From Alitta virens (taxonomy: Eukaryota; Annelida; Polychaeta; Phyllodocida; Nereididae), in NCBI GenBank assembly GCA_932294295.1, contig OW028574.1, positions 52,264,797 to 52,328,796 of the forward strand: 64,000 bases of DNA, written 5' to 3'. Under the pieces are notes generated by a model. It was not told where the DNA came from and searched no databases. It saw only the letters and a list, made by a program, of their open reading frames with translations. Each line of letters begins with the position of its first letter. Within the stretch, counting starts at the first letter, position 1. The translations under genes and the position numbers were made by a program. Shown piece by piece: positions 38,201-48,429 of this stretch.

Positions 38201-40247
38201 ATGTTGGTAATTTATGATATGTTTGAAGTACCCCAATGTGACAATGAATCAGCATATATCACCCCCAAGGCTGTTACCCCCTAAATACAACAGAACAGGA
38301 GTCATATAAAAGATCACTTGTATGTCATGTCACAAGACCTACATTGCAGAGACAGAGAGGGCATTAGGTAGACGAACACAAGAAACGACTATTTGAACAA
38401 CACCAAAATTATTGAGAAAATTGATCAATGAAACTTCCCTTAATAAGACCCAATCTGTTGTGAAGGCAGGATCTTGACCTGGGTGGCTGTGTGAAAAAAA
38501 AAACTAAGCTGAGGCAGCCCCTGTAATATAGATGAGCACTACAGTAAATAACTAAAAACAAACCCTTGAGTCTTGAACTCTATGCTTGAATAATATCTAC
38601 TACACTGTCTGAATGCAGACCCTCAGGCCTCTCAGCAGGATAGAGTCTGACGGAATTGAATACACACACAGCACTATGTACTACAAGTAGTTCGATCACC
38701 ATGCTGTTAAAATTTGGCAGTGAACAAAGTAATTCTTTAAAATTCATCTGATACGACTTGCCACATTGTATTCTTATGATTAATATACATATACTATGCT
38801 AGCAAATTCCTTACTCCCCCACCAGGATCCTTGCTTCCCTGAATTCCCGCATTTCTCTCTTGTGTTTTTGGCCTGATCTAGAGTCTGACATTCAGACTGC
38901 CTACTATATGAATAATGGCAATACATTCATTACACATGACGTCATCTTCCCCGGTGCTACCAATGCTGGTTTTCAAGTGTAGAATAATAGAGGATAGTAC
39001 TGTGCTAAACTGCCAACTGAAGAAACATCACATTCCTAACTCTAAGCACTATATGTTTTATAACTGTTATATCAAATTCAATTAATGTATAATCTGCTTT
39101 TCTCTTGTAGGGATGCCTCAGCGAGTACTATTTCGACAGCGATCGAATGGAAACTTTTATGTCCATTTATGGCATTTTCTGGTTCTTCCTGATCTACGCC
39201 ATTCCTTGCGGGTTGTTCATTGGCTTTTATGGAAGAATCCTGTATGAAGTAAGACGAAGGAGAAGAGAGAGCCAGTGTGTCATCCGTGTCATGGATCAGA
39301 TGAATTCCCAACTGACGCGGACACTTATCATTGTCACTGTTCTATTTGCTTTTACTCTTGGTTGGGACTCTTGGTATTACTTGTTGGGGTACCTCAAGGT
39401 TGTGGAGTACAAGTTTCACTCACCAATGCAGATTGTGGGCGTCTTTTTGTCAGTCATGAACTCTTGTTTAAACCCAGTGGTCTATCTATTGACAATGCCT
39501 ATGTTCCGGACAAGTGTCCGAAAGACTTTAACATGCTTATTCAAAGAATCACACCCGAGGGAAGAAAGAAGATTGCATTACATCAATGAACTGGTTGGGA
39601 TTGTCAATCCAGGATTCGTGATTGGTATTGGAGATCCAAGATGTGAAATGTGTAGTCACAATGACCAACAAGAATCCACCATTTGTAGACCCGAAAGCAT
39701 TGTTCATCTTGAAACTGTGAAACTTGATGGCCATGCTTGCGAAAACCATTGTGAAGCTCAATCGCGATGCCCACATAGATGTTCACAAGAAATAAGTCAC
39801 AATTCTATCGATGACACAAACAATTCTTCTGGGGCAAGTAAGAACAATCCTGATACACAAGCTGCCAGAGCTATTACCAACCACACTGATACATGTAATA
39901 AGACCAGACCTGACTTCAGATGCAATCACAAAGAAATTACAAGAAGCATCTCCATCAGCTCAACTCATCACAACGTCATTTCAACGTTATCTCCATTAGT
40001 CCTCTCACCATTCCCATATCTATCCAATATCTTCTCACACAGCTTAGATCCAAATATTTGTGTAGTCCCCTGTACTTCACATTGGGAACAAGGGGAACAT
40101 CAGCAATTCTGTAGAAGTCCCAATTATCACAGCAGTCAAAGCTACTACCACTGTTTACCTGTGAGAACCAAAATATATAGGAAAAGTTGCAGTCTAGAAG
40201 AAGTACCCGTTAAAGGGGTGAGGGTTGTATTCCAACAATCTGCTTAG
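22769..40247 (+). CDS. Class A (rhodopsin-like) GPCR, orphan, three exons (gene span)
   Basis: Exons 22769-23217, 33523-33631 and 39111-40247 join in phases 2 and 0 to 564 residues. TM1 about 41-63 has Asn56; TM2 has Asp85; TM3 has Cys114 and ends ERC (140-142) where DRY is usual. TM4 is about 163-180, and extracellular loop 2 has Cys188, presumably disulphide-bonded to Cys114. TM5 has Pro218. TM6 has GWDSWYY, lacking the Pro of CWxP. TM7 has NPVVY (307-311). A basic RRRRRE cluster starts loop 3. The cytoplasmic tail is about 245 residues, with a Cys/His-rich stretch and Ser/Asn-rich sequence. It should signal from the plasma membrane through G proteins. The ligand cannot be inferred; the length and TM style suit a peptide- or amine-type orphan. 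Confidence 0.93.
23370..25690 (+). mobile_element. 2.3-kb inverted-end repeat family X, copy 1
   Basis: Starts TAACCCTGAGCGAA and ends with the complement of TAAACCCTCAGTGAA. Each terminal zone holds GTAACACTTTCGTTTC and CTAGTGGTGCCTTTTGATAG words pointing inward; the interior is AT-rich with no long ORF. A second copy lies in opposite orientation at 27225-29460. For instance TTTTGTATGAAATTATACCC here (near 24605) is the complement of a stretch near 28170. Both are in GPCR intron 1. Class unknown; the inverted ends suggest a non-autonomous DNA transposon. Confidence 0.7.
26180..26375. repeat. Dispersed repeat R3, copy 1
   Basis: Words AGACAGAAGCAACCAG, GTCTAGAGTCGACC and ATGAAACTAACTATG-like recur as the reverse complement at 33205-33390. 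About 190 bp, non-coding, GPCR intron 1. Confidence 0.55.
27225..29460 (-). mobile_element. 2.3-kb inverted-end repeat family X, copy 2
   Basis: Opposite orientation to 23370-25690. It begins near CCTCAGCGAATCCCACATA and ends near GTTACGCCCGCATTCCCTC. It contains a (TA)n tract at 27296-27318 that copy 1 lacks. The terminal zones carry the shared CTAGTGGTGCCTTTTGATAG word (27431) and its complement (near 29350). The 3' terminus is diverged and not precisely placed. Confidence 0.65.
29461..31185. other. GPCR intron 1, unassigned part
   Basis: About 1.7 kb without a supported gene or repeat boundary. A slightly GC-richer patch around 30400-30600 contains no exon that fits the receptor. Confidence 0.5.
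31190..31530 (+). mobile_element. LINE reverse transcriptase fragment
   Basis: In shifting + strand frames: SPVYKNDEQLVKSNYRLVSV (about 31244-31305), then LSAYKAKHSCCNVNLRCVEDW and LDKNEKVGF (31375-31480). This is the fingers region of a non-LTR RT (YRPVS motif, then LSxYRxxHS). Several stops; dead fragment in GPCR intron 1. Confidence 0.75.
31660..33200. other. GPCR intron 1, 3' part
   Basis: No supported feature. The 89-residue frame at 32648-32917 has no recognisable motif and no splice context for the receptor. Confidence 0.5.
33205..33390. repeat. Dispersed repeat R3, copy 2
   Basis: Reverse-complement counterpart of 26180-26375: TAGTTTCAT, GGTCGACTCTAGAC, GCCAGTTGCTTCTGTC. It lies about 130 bases before GPCR exon 2. 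Confidence 0.55.
33523..33631 (+). CDS. GPCR exon 2: TM4 and start of ECL2
   Basis: Acceptor ATGTTTCAG before 33523, donor GTAATC after 33631; phase 2 in, phase 0 out. It encodes VHSQIKRPRIHNTHAAMYFL and SVVLLIPAYLQTRYTPE: the basic end of intracellular loop 2, TM4 with its Pro, and the start of ECL2. The frame and topology join exons 1 and 3 without gaps. Only 36 complete codons, easily missed by automatic prediction. Confidence 0.88.
33896..34000. repeat. 21-bp tandem array, left arm of family A copy 2
   Basis: Five units of CCCGTGGGAGCCGGCGGGTG-type starting at 33896, 33917, 33938, 33959 and 33980. A second array of the inverse word TTCCACGGGTGACCCGGCGG, also 21 bp, runs about 34040-34105. 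Confidence 0.92.
34114..34515. mobile_element. MITE family B, short copy nested in family A copy 2
   Basis: Ends AGGCCCTTTCACACATAG and complement, continuing into GCCGGATCAGACGCCGGAGC at both ends. 402 bp with many CCGGA words. The 643-bp copy at 62177-62819 is the same element in reverse with extra centre. Flanks are TAA (5') and TTA (3'). The 119-residue frame across it reflects conserved MITE sequence, not a gene. Confidence 0.88.
37185..39110. other. GPCR intron 2, 3' part
   Basis: About 1.9 kb. Apart from the GIY-YIG-like fragment at 38310-38396, no exon or repeat can be supported. The branch-point and acceptor region TTTTCTCTTGTAG precedes exon 3. Confidence 0.5.
38310..38396 (+). pseudogene. 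Possible Penelope-type GIY-YIG endonuclease fragment
   Basis: A short frame KITCMSCHKTYIAETERALGR ending in a stop resembles the CxxC..YIGET.R.L..R core of GIY-YIG nucleases found in Penelope-like retroelements; here Gly is Ala. Surroundings are decayed and no RT was identified. Fragment only. Confidence 0.45.
39111..40247 (+). CDS. GPCR exon 3: ECL2 to C-terminus
   Basis: Acceptor CTCTTGTAG at 39102-39110, phase 0. It starts GCLSEYYFDSDR, upstream of the ATG at 39147, which is therefore internal Met. It encodes TM5 (IYAIPCGLFIGFYG), loop 3, TM6, TM7 (NSCLNPVVYLLTMPMF) and a long tail. The tail contains CEMC, GHACENHC and RCPHRC spaced over about 45 residues, then a Ser/Thr/Asn-rich region. 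Stop TAG at 40245-40247. Confidence 0.94.
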   Translation, partial: GCLSEYYFDSDRMETFMSIYGIFWFFLIYAIPCGLFIGFYGRILYEVRRRRRESQCVIRVMDQMNSQLTRTLIIVTVLFAFTLGWDSWYYLLGYLKVVEYKFHSPMQIVGVFLSVMNSCLNPVVYLLTMPMFRTSVRKTLTCLFKESHPREERRLHYINELVGIVNPGFVIGIGDPRCEMCSHNDQQESTICRPESIVHLETVKLDGHACENHCEAQSRCPHRCSQEISHNSIDDTNNSSGASKNNPDTQAARAITNHTDTCNKTRPDFRCNHKEITRSISISSTHHNVISTLSPLVLSPFPYLSNIFSHSLDPNICVVPCTSHWEQGEHQQFCRSPNYHSSQSYYHCLPVRTKIYRKSCSLEEVPVKGVRVVFQQSA

Positions 40248-40363
40248 TCCTGTTGTGGAAAATTATTTAAAATGACTTATTGTATTTGTGTTATATATAT
40301 AGTGCACATGTACCTGTACAAGAGTGAAATGTACCCTCTGTAGGGAAATTAACTCTACATTAT

Positions 40364-40735
40364 ACTCCACACTATGATACTTTTTCTATTGTTCTTAGGG
40401 GGTGGGGGCCTAGCTCTGTGGTAGGTAGTGTGCTGGGCTTTCAACCACTTGGTCCTGGGTTCAATTCTCAGTCAAGCCTAAGTTTGCATCCATCATCTCA
40501 TTGCCATGGTCCCTGCCTGCCCTAATTAGCCCGTCAGATGCAGACCCACTACTTCTGTTCTTAGAGGGATACATCTATTGAAAATGTCAGTTTTTATGTC
40601 AAATGGAGTATAGTATAAGTTAGTTATATCCCGAGTAGGAGGCAGTTAACTGACATTTTATTGCTTATATCTCTCCACCTTCACTGTTGGGATATAACTG
40701 ACAAAAATGTAAGTTGACTCAATCCTACTCTTGAT
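40364..40735. repeat. Dispersed repeat R2, copy 2, interrupted by a SINE
   Basis: Same ordered words as 13418-13612 (ATTATACTCCAC, TTTTTCTATTGTTCTT, AATGGAGTATA, AGTTATATCCC). A SINE at about 40399-40555 splits it. Confidence 0.5.
40399..40555 (+). mobile_element. tRNA-derived SINE (family S), copy 1
   Basis: The head resembles a tRNA: A box TAGCTCTGTGG and B box GGTTCAATTC, with an anticodon-arm-like CTGGGCTTTCAACC. The tail CATCATCTCATTGCCATGG ... CCTGCCTGCCCTAATTAGCCC is shared with the copy at 51310-51485. Flanked by TGTTCTTAG at 40390-40398 and 40556-40564, a 9-base target duplication. Its insertion into repeat R2 supports retroposition. Not a functional tRNA. Confidence 0.75.
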
Positions 40736-40744
40736 ATACTCTTA

Positions 40745-41600
40745 AGCCCAGTTCACACTGTTACGAGTGGCGATGGTGAGTGACTACGGACATCAAATAT
40801 AGACTAAACTTACTCGTGGTCAAACGGGAAAATGACGGCCATGAATGCATGTAGATCATTTGCCAAACACTCGCCGAGTGACTCCCAAGTGATTTCCGAT
40901 TGATGTCCGTAAAAAGGTAAACAATTTGACCTTCGAAGGGTTGCCTAGCTCTAAACCATTTATTGTCACTTATGAATTATTTTATTTGTTTATATTTGTA
41001 TTTCGAACTAAATAAATAATTTCTGAATCTGACTCTTTTTTCGCGGGACTTACTTTGACTGCTCGGCGGACATCCTTCGGATGTTCGTCAAATGGTCCAA
41101 AAGTGAAGAAGTTGAGGGCTATGGATGGGTACGAATATGCACGGTGACAGCGCGGATGGAAGACGGAAGATGACAGGCGGGCCATGGAGATCCGCCAACG
41201 TTTCACGAGCTGTGCAAGAATGGATGGCGCACGGATGGACACATTGGAGAGCCTCCTCTGCGTACCCGCGATTGAGCATGAGTGGCCGTGAATGGCCACG
41301 GATGTACGTAGATCACTCACAAAACACTTGCCGAGTGACTCCCGAGTGATTCCTGATTGATGCTCGGTAAACAATTTTACTCGTAGAACGTCTGCTAAAT
41401 TTTTAAACATGTTCAAAAAATTTGCCCTCTCCACTGATACCCACGAGTGATCTGGAAGACCTACGAACATTCTACGAATAGCAGGAGTATCTGCACAACG
41501 TTCGGCGATTGAATAACGTATGAACAAGGATGGATAAGTAAAATATTTTCGTCATCCACGCCCACTCGCCATCCCTACTCATGACAGTGTGAACGCCCCT
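40745..41600. mobile_element. MITE family D
   Basis: Ends AGCCCAGTTCACACTG and complement of AGGGGCGTTCACACTG; 856 bp. TTA precedes the left end and TTC follows the right end, so the duplication is imperfect. Inside, a block of about 90 bp (TGCCGAGTGACTCCC, GTGATTCC, GATTGATG, GTAAACAATTTTA) occurs twice as a direct repeat (about 40860-40930 and 41300-41385). An AT-rich near-palindrome centred on AAACATGTT lies at 41397-41423. Reverse-strand frames have no family signature. Confidence 0.75.
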
Positions 41601-41603
41601 TTC

Positions 41604-44355
41604 TTCATATGGGTAGAATTTACTACTTCGCTGGAGTAATATTTGACATGGGTCTGTAGGGTTAACCAACTCTGTTTTTCTGAGAGTGCACTGCTCATAA
41701 CTTTTGATAAATACAATGAACTGAACAAAGATTTCAAAGTTTGGATTTAAGTTTGACTCAGTTTCTATTTTACCAGTTTTATAAGGCTGTGCTTCGGAAA
41801 AAACCTCACTTGTAAAACTACCTCAAAATTAAGAGACCAATAAATTGTAAACCAAACCATAATCTCGCCATTGTAATTTACGATTCTATTAAGATAACCA
41901 ACCTATAAAGACCAATATAATTTGCACCAAACTGACACGTGCCATTTTTACTCCTGTGCTGTTACATACATACTTATAGGACTACGTGTCACTGAACAGC
42001 CTACACTTCCAGACAACACATAGCTACAATATCATAAATGGTCTCAAGTCTGAAAGTCCCATTAGCAAATGCAGTTGACATTTTGAAGGTTTTAGTTGCA
42101 GCCATACGTCCTGCAGATGCTACATCCTTTTGCTCTTTTAGTTAATGGATTTTCTTTTTTCTAAGTAACACTTTGTAAAGTTCACCCACCCATTTCTCTA
42201 TTATGGATTTATTTTTATGTTCAAATATACAACCTTGTGCCTGGAAGCATGTCATCTCATAATTACTTCTGCCAACCTCTCAATGAGCATATTATATACA
42301 GTTCATATATATCTATTATCATGTTAGTAAGTATTATCATGTCTGTAGGGATTTTATATTGTGAAGTCATAGTCTCCCATTTAGAAACATGACTTTGTTG
42401 GGAATTCAGACTTTAATTATATTGTTCTTGTTTAGCATAATTGACTGGGAGTTTAACTGTAATCTAGCCCTGATAGAGAGCGCTGGGATAATGCATATTA
42501 AGCTGATGCAGCACCAAAGTGTCAGACTAATTATCAGGATTGCACTTCATCTGCCTCCCTCATGTCCTAGTGCATTGTATGTTTTGCACTTGGCAGTTCC
42601 CTTTGTAATAAGATTGGATGTGCAGTATCAAACAGCAGTAAAACCTGCTAGGAGCTTATCTCCATGTGCATTATGCAATTGATACTAAGTGCTGCTGGAG
42701 CTTAACTCCAGGGGCTTTGTTAATACTTAACTCCAGGGGCTTTGTTTTAATTTTATTGCAATGAAGTGTGTGTGCAGTTCTGAGGAAATGCACGTGCAAC
42801 AGGATTAATTTGCAGATTGTGGACTAGGATTATTCTGCAGCTGAGGTTTGCTCATTGAGAGGTGGGTCCAATAGACCAAGGGTCAAGATGTGACCTGTGG
42901 TCATCTTGATTGTGAATTTACTGATAGGCCTTGAGCCACTGGATTTTGATTGACAGATTGTGACACTCTCCCTAGTGGGGAGGAGCCATTGTTGGCAATA
43001 TAATGATTTGATGCATGTAATAAATTCAGTTATTACCTGACCATCTTGTGGAAAGGAACAAAGTAACATTGTCTCTGTTGAATGACTGAATAGACTAGAA
43101 GGAAAGGATTGATGCTTTGAAGACATCTTCAGCACTTCTGTGACTTGGAGTCAAGTTTTGATTAGACTGGCTTGCCCAGTGTACATGAAGCTTGGGACAG
43201 CTAAGGAAAGCAGAGCATGAGCCCCAAGACTTTATAACTTGAGTGGTTTAGTGTAATGACACTTGGGGTGGTAGTTTATATTGTTTAACATTTCAATCAG
43301 TAATGTCTGTACTATTATTGTAATTGGTTATTCATAAAATATTTATTTGATATACCTTGTACTTGTGAAGTGGAAGTTTGGTAGAGCTTTCCGTCCCCTG
43401 TGTGGGTTAAATAAAAATATATTTATTAAATAAAAAGCTTTCTGCTCACAGGCGCTTGGACAAGTCTTTAGAGAAGCCTAATGTTCAAAGGCAGTTCCTA
43501 ATAGACGAGTTTTTAATTTCCTCCTATAAAGCTATCATTGGTGGAGATTTGGTTGATATCTTCAGGTAATCTGTTCCAGAGGTGAGGAGCAATGACTAAG
43601 AAAGCATAGGCCCAAATTTGTTACTAGACTGAGGTTTGAGGAGCAAGTTATTGTCATTGCTTCTGAGATTTATTGTTTGCTGAGGCTGTTTCTTCAATAG
43701 ATTTGATATGTAAGGTGGTGCTTTGCAAGTCATGTTGAAAAGTTTCAATCCTGGAACAAATTGGCAGCCGGTGAAGTTATTTTCTGATATGAGTAATTCG
43801 ATCGTGTTTCTTCAGTATTTCTATCAATCGCACTGCAATTTGGAGTCTTCTTTATTCAAGCTCTTCCTTATGGGTTATCAATTAAAGTACAATGTACAGC
43901 TGACACTACACATAGGCCAAATATCTGCCCTAAGTTGACTAAATTATAATTGTTTAAATAAACCTGATGTTGGTCAGGAGATGGGGGGGGGGGGGGTCTA
44001 TGAGTTTTAAGTGGAAACTGGGAGCTTGTAATATAAGCAGAGACGGAAGAAACGAAAGGCAAATTACCTGACATGTCAAATAGTATAACAAGTGTAAACT
44101 GGTGAGGAAATATCACACGAGTCTAATATCCCAAGTTTAACATGTCTTCATGTTGTTCCTCACCTGTATGTCACGTGTTGTTTCATTGATTTCCTTCACA
44201 TGACATTGTGCTGGTAAACAGATTAATGCATGACAAATTGACAACCTCATGCCTACGGCTTTTTCACTCCGGTAAAAGCATGAATATTTTGCCTGCCCAC
44301 ACATTGATATTGTATTGTCTCAATGTCTTGTCTAAATGCTGCTAGTTCTGAAGTT
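41604..44355. other. Intergenic region
   Basis: About 2.7 kb with no recognised gene. Several 60-100 residue frames lack motifs. A run of 14 G lies at 43983-43996. Confidence 0.5.
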
Positions 44356-44359
44356 AAGT

Positions 44360-44481
44360 GAGCTAATATAACACATTGACCCTATGGGTGGCGTCTTTTA
44401 CGTTCTTCAGCATAGACACCACCACCAAGTAAATGTCTCATGGGACCGATATCCAGTTGAGATGTAGCTCATGATATATAT

Positions 44482-44512
<31 letters not shown>

Positions 44513-44515
44513 TAG
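44360..44515. repeat. SINE-like family R1 copy 3 with (ATAG)n tail
   Basis: ACACATTGACCCTATGGGTGG, CGTCTTTTACGTTC and CAGCATAGACACC match R1. TTGAGATGTAGCTCATG is followed directly by a (TA)n(GATA)n microsatellite, 44473-44512. Confidence 0.6.
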
Positions 44516-44519
44516 AAAG

Positions 44520-44740
44520 TGTGACCCTCTAAGGCAAGTTTTTGTCGATCACGAGGATGGACTGATGAGGTGAGAGAAATGAGTCCGCCCATTCACCCCT
44601 TGGCTGGGGTCTTTTATTTGCCTCAGCATTGGCACAGAGAAAATGGGACCGCCAATTTAACATCTCATCCGAACAACATCCAGCTGCTAATTAAGGGTTC
44701 CCCAGCCCGGATTGAACCTGGGTCATTCTAGACAACCCAG
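44520..44740 (-). repeat. SINE-like family R1, copy 4
   Basis: On the minus strand it contains a B-box-like GGTTCAATCCGGG near 44710, then AGCAGCTGGATGTTG, GATGAGATGTTAAATTGG and GCCAATGCTGAGGCAAATAA with GACCCCAGCCAAGGGGTG. The B box suggests a tRNA-derived origin for R1. Confidence 0.6.
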
Positions 44741-45199
44741 TTGCTATATGAAGAGTACCTTTATATACATAGGCCTATATTATCTTTATGCATACGATAC
44801 TGTACACATTTTAAATTTAAAAAAATTGAATTATTCAGAAATTTAAATTTAATGTACACATACGTCCTATATGATGTATTGCGATTCAATTCCTGACTCT
44901 AGAGATCTTCAGTGGATCTAGTAAAGGCCCCCCTGACCACTAGACCATCAACTACTCATTAGGAAATAAATAATCTTTTCAATTCAGTTGCTCAACAAAA
45001 ATAGCATCTAAAAGTGAAACCTTTAAGAACTCCAGAAGATATGAATCGGGGTACAAATTTTGAGACTACGTCACTCTGTGGTACACTGCATAATAATAAG
45101 GAGCTGTACCTGACCAGTACAGCATCTTACTATTAAAACCTTTTTTTGCAGAGTTGGAATTACAGGTGAGGTCCACTGTTAACATGCTAAGACTATTTC

Positions 45200-45485
45200 A
45201 TTTATTTCATGTACTGGTCACGGGTTGAAGAACAGCTGGGTAGCATAAATCCACATTTCTACCAATTCCACATTGTCCAGCTCTGCTGAAGGTCCCGGGA
45301 TCCGGGTTCAATCTCAGGCCCTTGCACTCTTCGTGAGCTACATCCCAGCTGGATGTCGATCGATGAGACATTAAATTAGCCTTGTACTCAGTGTCTATGC
45401 TGAGGCAATAAAAGATGGGGTAGATGTGTAACATTGTGTGGACTCCAAGCCTTATTTCATCATTACGTCTGCCTCTGGCAGCTGG
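45200..45485 (-). repeat. SINE-like family R1, copy 5 (longest)
   Basis: The longest R1 copy. Plus-strand words GGATCCGGGTTCAATCTCAG, CATCCCAGCTGGATG and CGATGAGACATTAAATTAGC are followed by GTCTATGCTGAGGCAATAAA, CATTGTGTGGACTCCAAG and TTTCATCATTACGTCTGCC. It overlaps the 5' part of copy 2 and the middle of copy 4, which ties the family together. Confidence 0.65.
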
Positions 45486-45489
45486 TCAT

Positions 45490-46540
45490 AAAAGCTAAGC
45501 TTCAGACCCAAGCAGTAATGCATGTTGATACAGAAGTATTTCGATAATGTATATGTATCTTTTTCACTTTGTTTCACTTCTGACAGTGGTCTGTATGACA
45601 TTGTAGAAGAACATTTCTTCAGGATAGTGTAATCCCCAAAGTGATTTTGTAAATTCCTTTTTAACATATATATCCATATTTTGTTTTACCCGAGGTAAGA
45701 AAGCTTGAAGTTTCCTTCATGTCTGATGCATTTCTGCGTCCTATTGATTTAATGTATCACTAAGGTTGCTATTTCACTAACTACGTACACATAGGTCAAT
45801 ATGCAGAGGCGCATACGAGTCTGTTACAACCACCTTCAGCATGTTCAGTGGTTTCCACTTGGAAACCATTTGAGTGCGTCCGTTTGAAAGGCTGGTCAAC
45901 ATTAAGCAGTTCACCGAAGAGGAACCGGAAATCTAATCACGTCCAGTGAAGTAAGGGATTTACTTTTCTATCACCTGTTGACAGTCAATAAAACAGAGTG
46001 AAAGCATGACATATCAAGTTAGTTATTTTTGTATGATTCATACTGTACTGTATTTCTGTCCGTATAATTTCAGAATACATTAATGGTAAGCTAAATATTA
46101 ACCTTGCTGCCTACAGACAAAACTACAGTTGTAACGATGTATTGGAAAACACCAACCAAGATGAAGACCAGGTTGGACTGACATTGTCAAGGAAGTGAAA
46201 CTAATTAATCACTCAGGATACTGACCCTGCAATAGTATAGCAAATATCTTAGCAAAAAAATACAAATAACTGTACGAAAGTGTCATCGGAAAATGAGTGA
46301 ATGAGACAAATCAAGCAGAGCATACCTGACAAAATACGAGAAATAGATTAACACGAGGCCACAGTATCTAAGCAAACAGACATTGAGGCTGAAAGAAGGA
46401 AAAGGTGATGGACTTAATCTAATCATATACAGTATGCATCTGACCGGTTTTACATGCACCTCACGGGACTAGTAAATGTCATTAATGTCCATGGCTATCA
46501 ACCACCAAGTGTCCTAGACTTTTTTTTTTTTTACTCCTTT
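45490..46540. other. Intergenic stretch, nothing recognised
   Basis: AT-rich, no long frame or repeat noted. Confidence 0.45.
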
Positions 46541-46553
46541 CCAAAGGACAATC

Positions 46554-46955
46554 ATGGCGACATTTGTAATGATAAGAACTATAGATAAGAACTATAGAGG
46601 CATCTGCCTAATATCTTCCATCAGCAAAGTGATTGATATTGTGATTTTAATGCTGAATAGTGACAATTTGCAGTCATCTGATTTGCATTCAAGAAAGACA
46701 TTGGAAGAAAATACATGTACATTGATTGTTAAAGAAATAGTTTTTCAAGAGGAAAAGACTCCGTTACCCCCCCCCCCCCCCCTGCTGTCATCCTGGGTAT
46801 TAAAAGTGAAGCATCTCGGCAACATTATTAATGATCTCTCTGAAGGTAAAGAAGTTCAATTTAAACGTGGAGACTTGATTGGGCATGTAAATACACTGAT
46901 AGCGAACTGTGGAGATGCTCTCGATGATGCAAAGTCACACACGCCGTTCGACTGA
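46554..46955 (+). mobile_element. Deleted LINE reverse transcriptase fragment
   Basis: The frame contains NYRGICLISSISKVID (RT finger motif), LQSSDLHSRKTLEENTCTLI and, after a poly-C run at 46767-46782, VKHLGNIINDLSEG and FKRGDLIGHVNTLIANCG. Palm and YADD are deleted. The VKHLGN(M/I)I word is shared with the LINE at 51790-53560, so both probably belong to one family. Although open for 133 codons it is not a gene. Confidence 0.7.
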
Positions 46956-46959
46956 AAAG

Positions 46960-48425
46960 ACTATGTCAATGTTTCAGAAGTGCAGTGTCTTAAAATTATT
47001 AGTCATTGAACAACCAAAAGTGAAGGTTTCCAAATAGAAGCCCAAATATTACTATATAATCATAAGTAGTGGAAAAAATATCATTTTTCATGAAATAACA
47101 TCACATGGTAAGGCCACTTTAATTTAAAAAGTACCGATGATATTGCAATTCTTTCTTAGTAACTATTCAGCTGTTGACTAAAAAAAGAACCTTGGGTTAA
47201 AAAGAAGGTTATGTAACATTACATAACAGTTACAAAGTGGCTTTAACATTAGCAAGATTATGATAATTGTGATGCTAGCGTAAGCCACTTTCGACCTGTG
47301 TAGAATTATAGTTGACATATTTACATGCAAACTTGGAATCTTAAACATATTTGATGTGGTGAACAGGATCTGTCAATTCTAAGTCACTACTTGATTTGGC
47401 AAACACATGTTGAAAATTAATAAGCAAGTTCTTAAGTTTGAGCCCCTGGTCTTCAGACAGGTCCAAGATACTACGTATGAGTTGATGCTACTAATAACTC
47501 TGAAACTTAAGATGAATCTGAAATAGAAATTGGCTCTACAGATCTAATGGGTGTCCCAGCGTTCAGTTCAACTGGTTTGTCGGTGAAATTGTGCACAAGA
47601 ACCCAACTCTGCCCACTAGTGTTCAGTGATTATGCAATTAATAGTCCATGTGGTGGGGAATCAAAAGCTTTAGATAAGTCTATTGAGACCTCCTACATGT
47701 TTGTTATTGTCGAGTGACTTGCACCATTTCTCTGCAAGTTTACTAATATACATATATATATTTATTCGTACGCTATCAGAGGTACAGATGCAAAATGTAA
47801 TTTAAAATGGAAGTGAATTGAAAATTAGTTAAATTATTACATAAATTCCATGTCAAAGATTCAGTCTCTTCAGCGGTGAAAAATTGTAGTCATTTCTCAG
47901 TTCTCTTTTATCCCCTGTATAATACAAAGATCACTGTCACTCAAATTGTCAGGTGTCAGTTTTACTTTGGAACAGGGTGTTCATACACATGTTCGTTACC
48001 TGGCTGATTTGTCTCATGTTCATGTCAATGATTCTATCCACATGCACAGCACGATTAATCATGAAATTGCAGATTTTATTGTTACATAGCGTCATCTTCT
48101 GCATGTAATTTTGAAGTACAAGAACTTAAGATTGGCTTTTGGAGAATAAAATGTAATATTGACGCATTTCCAGTAATTTATTGCTCTAACTAAGTTCCTC
48201 ATATTTCCAGCCAACCAGCCAATATTCCATTATATTTTATATAAAATGTGGGCGAATTTCAGCAAATTAAGCGAAAATTTGATGAATATCTAGAGCAACG
48301 ATGAAATATTCACTGTCTACTCTAAAATGTCATGTATATGACTCATAAATATGAATTCATTAATGAACAGGTTACGTAACATTACATGAAAGTTGCAAAA
48401 TTATAAAATATATATATATATATAC
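46960..48425. other. Intergenic stretch, nothing recognised
   Basis: AT-rich; TATTCGTACGCTATCAGAGG near 47765 weakly resembles the LINE 3' flank at 51800. No other feature. Confidence 0.4.
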
Positions 48426-48429
48426 TGGT

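Noticed and set aside
39147..40247. A separate gene starting at ATG 39147
   Set aside because: That start would begin in TM5. The upstream acceptor and exons 1-2 complete a seven-helix receptor in frame.
40401..40475. Functional tRNA gene
   Set aside because: A and B boxes are present but the anticodon arm does not pair properly. The unit continues into a tail shared with another copy and is flanked by a target duplication, so it is a SINE.
40982..41527. A 181-residue minus-strand frame as a gene
   Set aside because: It spans the interior of MITE family D, lacks any domain signature, and has no splice or promoter context.
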